NCBI GenBank assembly: GCA_030598625.1
Contig: JAUVPO010000064.1
Location: forward strand, 1-9,030
DNA length: 9,030 bases
Direction of reading: 5' to 3'
Origin: Deferribacteres bacterium
GTDB taxonomy: Bacteria > Nitrospirota > Thermodesulfovibrionia > UBA6902
Shown: one piece after another, positions 6,914-9,030 of the stretch
How the letters are laid out: every line of letters starts with the position of its first letter
Numbering within the stretch: the stretch's first letter is position 1
Position numbers and translations under genes: made by a program
The notes under the pieces: model-generated
What the model was told of the DNA's origin: nothing
Database searches by the model: none
The model's input: only the letters and a program-made list of their open reading frames with translations

Positions 6914-6942
6914 ATGTTATAAATTATATTTTATCTTGACAA
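6914..6942 (-). promoter_or_regulatory. Candidate ribF promoter, -35 overlapping the opposite promoter
   Basis: On the minus strand TTGTCA (6942-6937), a 17-nt spacer and TAACAT (6919-6914) give 5/6 and 4/6 matches. Initiation near 6907 leaves a leader of about 75 nt before the GTG at 6832. The -35 box occupies nearly the same bases as the -35 of the plus-strand promoter. The -10 is weak and the area AT-rich, so other positions are possible. Confidence 0.35.
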
Positions 6943-6964
6943 TTCTGTTATATCTTACTAAAAT
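6936..6964 (+). promoter_or_regulatory. Strong sigma70-type promoter of the receiver-GGDEF-HD-GYP gene
   Basis: TTGACA (6936-6941, 6/6), a 17-nt spacer and TAAAAT (6959-6964, 5/6) make the best consensus promoter in the window. Initiation near 6971 would give an unusually long leader of about 119 nt before the ATG at 7090. No sigma54 or other alternative sigma signature is needed. Confidence 0.65.
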
Positions 6965-7051
6965 TCCATAACGGTCGCAATGGGTTTGGAAAAAAAATTG
7001 CAGTTCAGCGTTAAGTAAATAAAAAAAATGGCATTTCATTTTGGCAAATCT

Positions 7052-7071
7052 CAGCGGATAACGTTCCGCTG
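7052..7071 (+). promoter_or_regulatory. Leader hairpin or dyad just before the ribosome-binding site of the c-di-GMP gene
   Basis: CAGCGGA (7052-7058) and TCCGCTG (7065-7071) are perfect 7-bp arms around the 6-nt loop TAACGT. A shorter AT-rich inverted repeat, AAAATG/CATTTT (about 7025-7040), precedes it. The stem ends 3 nt before the GGGGG part of AAGGGGG, so a folded stem would sit beside the ribosome-binding site. No U-tract follows, so it is not an intrinsic terminator. It could instead act as a DNA operator. I could not match the leader to a GEMM c-di-GMP riboswitch. Confidence 0.4.
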
Positions 7072-7089
7072 TAAGGGGGTCTTGGAATA

Positions 7090-8670
7090 ATGTCAAAGCA
7101 AAGTGTTTCAATTTTATTGGCGGATAGCGACCTTTCCGATATTGATATTATCAAGTCCAATTTGTCCGCTTATGATGATATTAATTTTAATTTTGATACG
7201 GCACGGTCAGACACTGATACCCTTGATAAAGTGGAAGGCAAAAAGTTTGATCTTGTATTGATGAATCAGGACCCTCCGGGCATAAATGGAATTAAAATGC
7301 TTAAAGAGATTAGTGAAAGAAAATTAGGCATGCCAGTCATAATGATTGTTGCGGTGGGAGAAGAAAAACTGGGTGTTGAGGCAATGGATAAAGGCGCCTA
7401 TGATTATTTAACGAGGGAAGAAATTAAAAACCAGTCTTTGAATAGGGCCGTATACAGGGCGATTCAGAGAAAGAAACTGGAAAATGATATCAAGGAATCA
7501 CTGGTAAAATTAGAAAAGCTGGCAATAAGGGACGGACTTACGGGATTGTACAATCAGTTTCACTTGCGGGAAGTAATAAAAAATGAATTTAAAAAGGCAA
7601 AAAGGCATTTGCAGCCCATGTCCTGTATGATGCTTGACCTTGACCACTTTAAATCAGTAAATGATAATCACGGTCATCAATTTGGTGATTATGTCCTTGC
7701 CCAGTCCGCCGGGATTTTAAGAAGTATTGTCAGAGATACGGACTTTGTTGCCCGGTATGGCGGGGAGGAATTCTTCGTTATCCTTCCCAGTACAAATTTG
7801 AAAGGCTCTTTTATTCTGGCTGAAAGGATACGTGTAGCTTTTGCAAATAATGTATTCAAAAAAGATAATATTTCAGAGCTTGTTACGGTAAGTATAGGAA
7901 TATCGTCTACCACGGATAATAATGTATTGAATGATGAAGATTTGATTGCAAACGCTGACAAATCCCTGTATCGCGCCAAGTGGAGAGGAAGAAATAATGT
8001 ATGTACCTTTGAAGAGGCTGAAGTAGAGGAGGCGATTACGATAAGGGAAGAATTTCAGAAGATGGAGGATTTTTACAGCAGGCTCAGAAACATTAATGAA
8101 AACATAAAAGAAAACTGTATTGAATCCACCCATGACATATTACGTGAAATTGAAAAAGGATGGGATTACATTAACGAACATTCCATTAGAGTCAGCCGTT
8201 ATACTGAAAAATTGACAAGAGAGTTATTAATGGCCGGCGAAGACATAAATATAGTCAAACGCGCTGCCTTACTGCATGACATAGGCATGATCGGAATTAA
8301 TTCGGATATATTGAGGAAAAGGGACAAATTGACAACCATAGAATATAATGCAATAAAGAGACACTCCAATATCGGCGTGAAAATAATGGAAAAGACAAAG
8401 TTGTTTGAAAAAGAACTTCCGATAATCCTTTACCATCACGAAAGATTTGACGGCAGCGGCTATCCCCATAGATTAAAGGGGGATACTATCCCTTACGGGG
8501 CGAGAATACTGGCCGTTGCCGAAGCGTATGATGTTATGATGTCGAACACGGATTATAAAAAAGCCGTTTCTCCGGAGAACGCTATCGCGGAGCTTAAGGA
8601 ATGTGCCGGCACACAGTTTGATCCTCATATAGTCGATACTTTTGTTAAAATCGTCGATAAAGAGCATTAA
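7090..8670 (+). CDS. Receiver-GGDEF-HD-GYP protein: predicted diguanylate cyclase with pseudo-receiver and atypical HD-GYP domain
   Basis: A 526-aa cytoplasmic protein in c-di-GMP signalling. The receiver fold (about 5-125) is degenerate: the phospho-acceptor position in FDLVLMNQDPPGING is Asn59, the acidic pocket is Asp12-Ser13, the switch Thr is Val87 and the conserved Lys is Arg109. A helix (about 113-145) links to the GGDEF domain (about 146-305): DGLTGLYNQ, DLDHFKSVNDNHGHQFGD (183-200), active-type GGEEF (224-228) and an intact RxxD product-inhibition site (Arg215/Asp218) five residues upstream, so cyclase activity is expected. A helical linker leads to HD-GYP (about 355-520): His364, HDIGM (396-400), His425, HHERFDGSGYP (449-459) and AEAYD (477-481). 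The usual HDxGK Lys is Met400 and the metal-binding Asp before YD is Glu478, so phosphodiesterase activity is doubtful. AAGGGGG lies about 10 nt before the ATG, with a second GGA closer. It is divergent from ribF, with a strong promoter and a 119-nt leader. Confidence 0.93.
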   Translation: MSKQSVSILLADSDLSDIDIIKSNLSAYDDINFNFDTARSDTDTLDKVEGKKFDLVLMNQDPPGINGIKMLKEISERKLGMPVIMIVAVGEEKLGVEAMDKGAYDYLTREEIKNQSLNRAVYRAIQRKKLENDIKESLVKLEKLAIRDGLTGLYNQFHLREVIKNEFKKAKRHLQPMSCMMLDLDHFKSVNDNHGHQFGDYVLAQSAGILRSIVRDTDFVARYGGEEFFVILPSTNLKGSFILAERIRVAFANNVFKKDNISELVTVSIGISSTTDNNVLNDEDLIANADKSLYRAKWRGRNNVCTFEEAEVEEAITIREEFQKMEDFYSRLRNINENIKENCIESTHDILREIEKGWDYINEHSIRVSRYTEKLTRELLMAGEDINIVKRAALLHDIGMIGINSDILRKRDKLTTIEYNAIKRHSNIGVKIMEKTKLFEKELPIILYHHERFDGSGYPHRLKGDTIPYGARILAVAEAYDVMMSNTDYKKAVSPENAIAELKECAGTQFDPHIVDTFVKIVDKEH

Positions 8671-8846
8671 GTTAATAGTCGAACCTGTTTGCAACAAAGA
8701 ATTTTCGCTCCTTCGATTAGTAAAGACCTTTCCTGTAATCAATTCATCGAATCCTTTTTTATCAGCTTAACAGGAGATTAACCATAAAAATTTATAGTAG
8801 AATATGAATTATCTTTGTGATCTTATAACTAACAAGGTAAACCAAC

Positions 8847-9030
8847 ATGAAAACAATCGCATTTTGTGGAAGCCCCAGAAAAGACGGTAACACTGAAGTG
8901 CTGTTGAGAGAGACAGTAAGGGGAATACAAGATACCGGATTAAATGTTGAAATATTCAATCTTAATTCAATGAATATTATGCCGTGTCAGGATTGCGGCG
9001 GTTGCAATGAGTCCGGGGAGTGTATTTGTC
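8847..9030 (+). CDS. NAD(P)H-dependent FMN reductase / iron-sulfur flavoprotein family, N-terminal part only
   Basis: ATG at 8847 opens 61 codons to the right edge without a stop. The N-terminus MKTIAFCGSPRKDGNTEVLL is the flavodoxin-fold phosphate-binding loop (beta strand, then GSPRxxGNT, residues 8-16) that holds the FMN phosphate. The segment MPCQDCGGCNESGECIC has Cys47, Cys50, Cys53 and Cys59, spaced C-x2-C-x2-C-x5-C. This fits the compact cysteine motif described for archaeal and anaerobe iron-sulfur flavoproteins that bind a 4Fe-4S cluster; related flavodoxin-family oxidoreductases carry similar cysteines. The likely role is electron transfer or NAD(P)H-dependent reduction in the cytoplasm; the substrate is unknown. 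AAGG is 9 nt upstream of the ATG. It lies 176 bp after the c-di-GMP gene with no clear terminator between. The C-terminal half is not visible, so the subfamily is uncertain. Confidence 0.8.
   Translation, partial: MKTIAFCGSPRKDGNTEVLLRETVRGIQDTGLNVEIFNLNSMNIMPCQDCGGCNESGECIC

Noticed and set aside
7029..7045. TGGCATTTCATTTTGGC as a sigma54 (-24/-12) promoter
   Set aside because: Spacing between the GG and GC elements is 2 nt too long, and a far better sigma70 promoter lies upstream.
7053..7062. AGCGGATAAC identical to part of the E. coli lac operator
   Set aside because: A 10-nt match inside a dyad with a different second half; no LacI-type gene nearby. Treated as coincidence.
6971..7089. 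GEMM-type c-di-GMP riboswitch before the c-di-GMP gene
   Set aside because: The characteristic conserved blocks could not be found by eye. Only simple hairpins are present, so no riboswitch is called.
8712..8760. TTCGAT/ATCGAA inverted repeat followed by six T residues, as a terminator of the c-di-GMP gene
   Set aside because: The stem is only 6 AT-rich bp around a 28-nt loop, and the alternative GATTA/TAATC stem is no better. Too weak to call an intrinsic terminator.

Overview
The window carries compact bacterial chromosomal DNA with ordinary housekeeping and signalling genes. It contains no rRNA or tRNA gene, insertion sequence, integrase or CRISPR array. A GspA/ExeA-type secretion ATPase, Aat, and a ClpS/ClpA pair point to a Gram-negative bacterium. 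The moderate GC content and the mix of c-di-GMP and iron-sulfur flavoprotein genes would suit a deltaproteobacterial-grade or Nitrospirota-like anaerobe, but this taxonomic guess is weak and rests on general impression only.

Layout. (1) 3-1436, minus: exeA/gspA-like AAA+ ATPase with one membrane helix, cut off by the left window edge. (2) 1523-4800, minus: a gene run clpS > clpA > aat holding the dedicated parts of the bacterial Leu/N-degron pathway: the transferase that adds Leu/Phe, the adaptor that recognises the resulting N-terminus, and the unfoldase that feeds ClpP. clpS and clpA overlap by ATGA. (3) 4957-5136, plus: a 59-codon unknown gene with a near-perfect Shine-Dalgarno, divergent from clpS across a 156-bp region with a 14-bp dyad. 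(4) 5139-5717, minus: a 192-aa unknown protein whose stop lies 2 bp from that of the small gene. (5) 5897-6832, minus: ribF (riboflavin kinase/FAD synthetase), GTG start. (6) 7090-8670, plus: a 526-aa receiver-GGDEF-HD-GYP protein, divergent from ribF. The two have predicted promoters with overlapping -35 boxes. (7) 8847 to the right edge, plus: the start of a flavodoxin-fold, iron-sulfur-flavoprotein-like gene.

The most notable points are: the N-degron module in one run; the c-di-GMP protein, whose receiver has lost the phospho-acceptor Asp (Asn59) and whose HD-GYP domain has HDIGM in place of HDxGK and Glu in place of a metal-binding Asp, while GGEEF and its RxxD inhibitory site are intact; and the unrecognised 59-aa and 192-aa genes, convergent next to clpS. 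I did not find a clearly novel multi-gene system such as a defence island or new mobile element.
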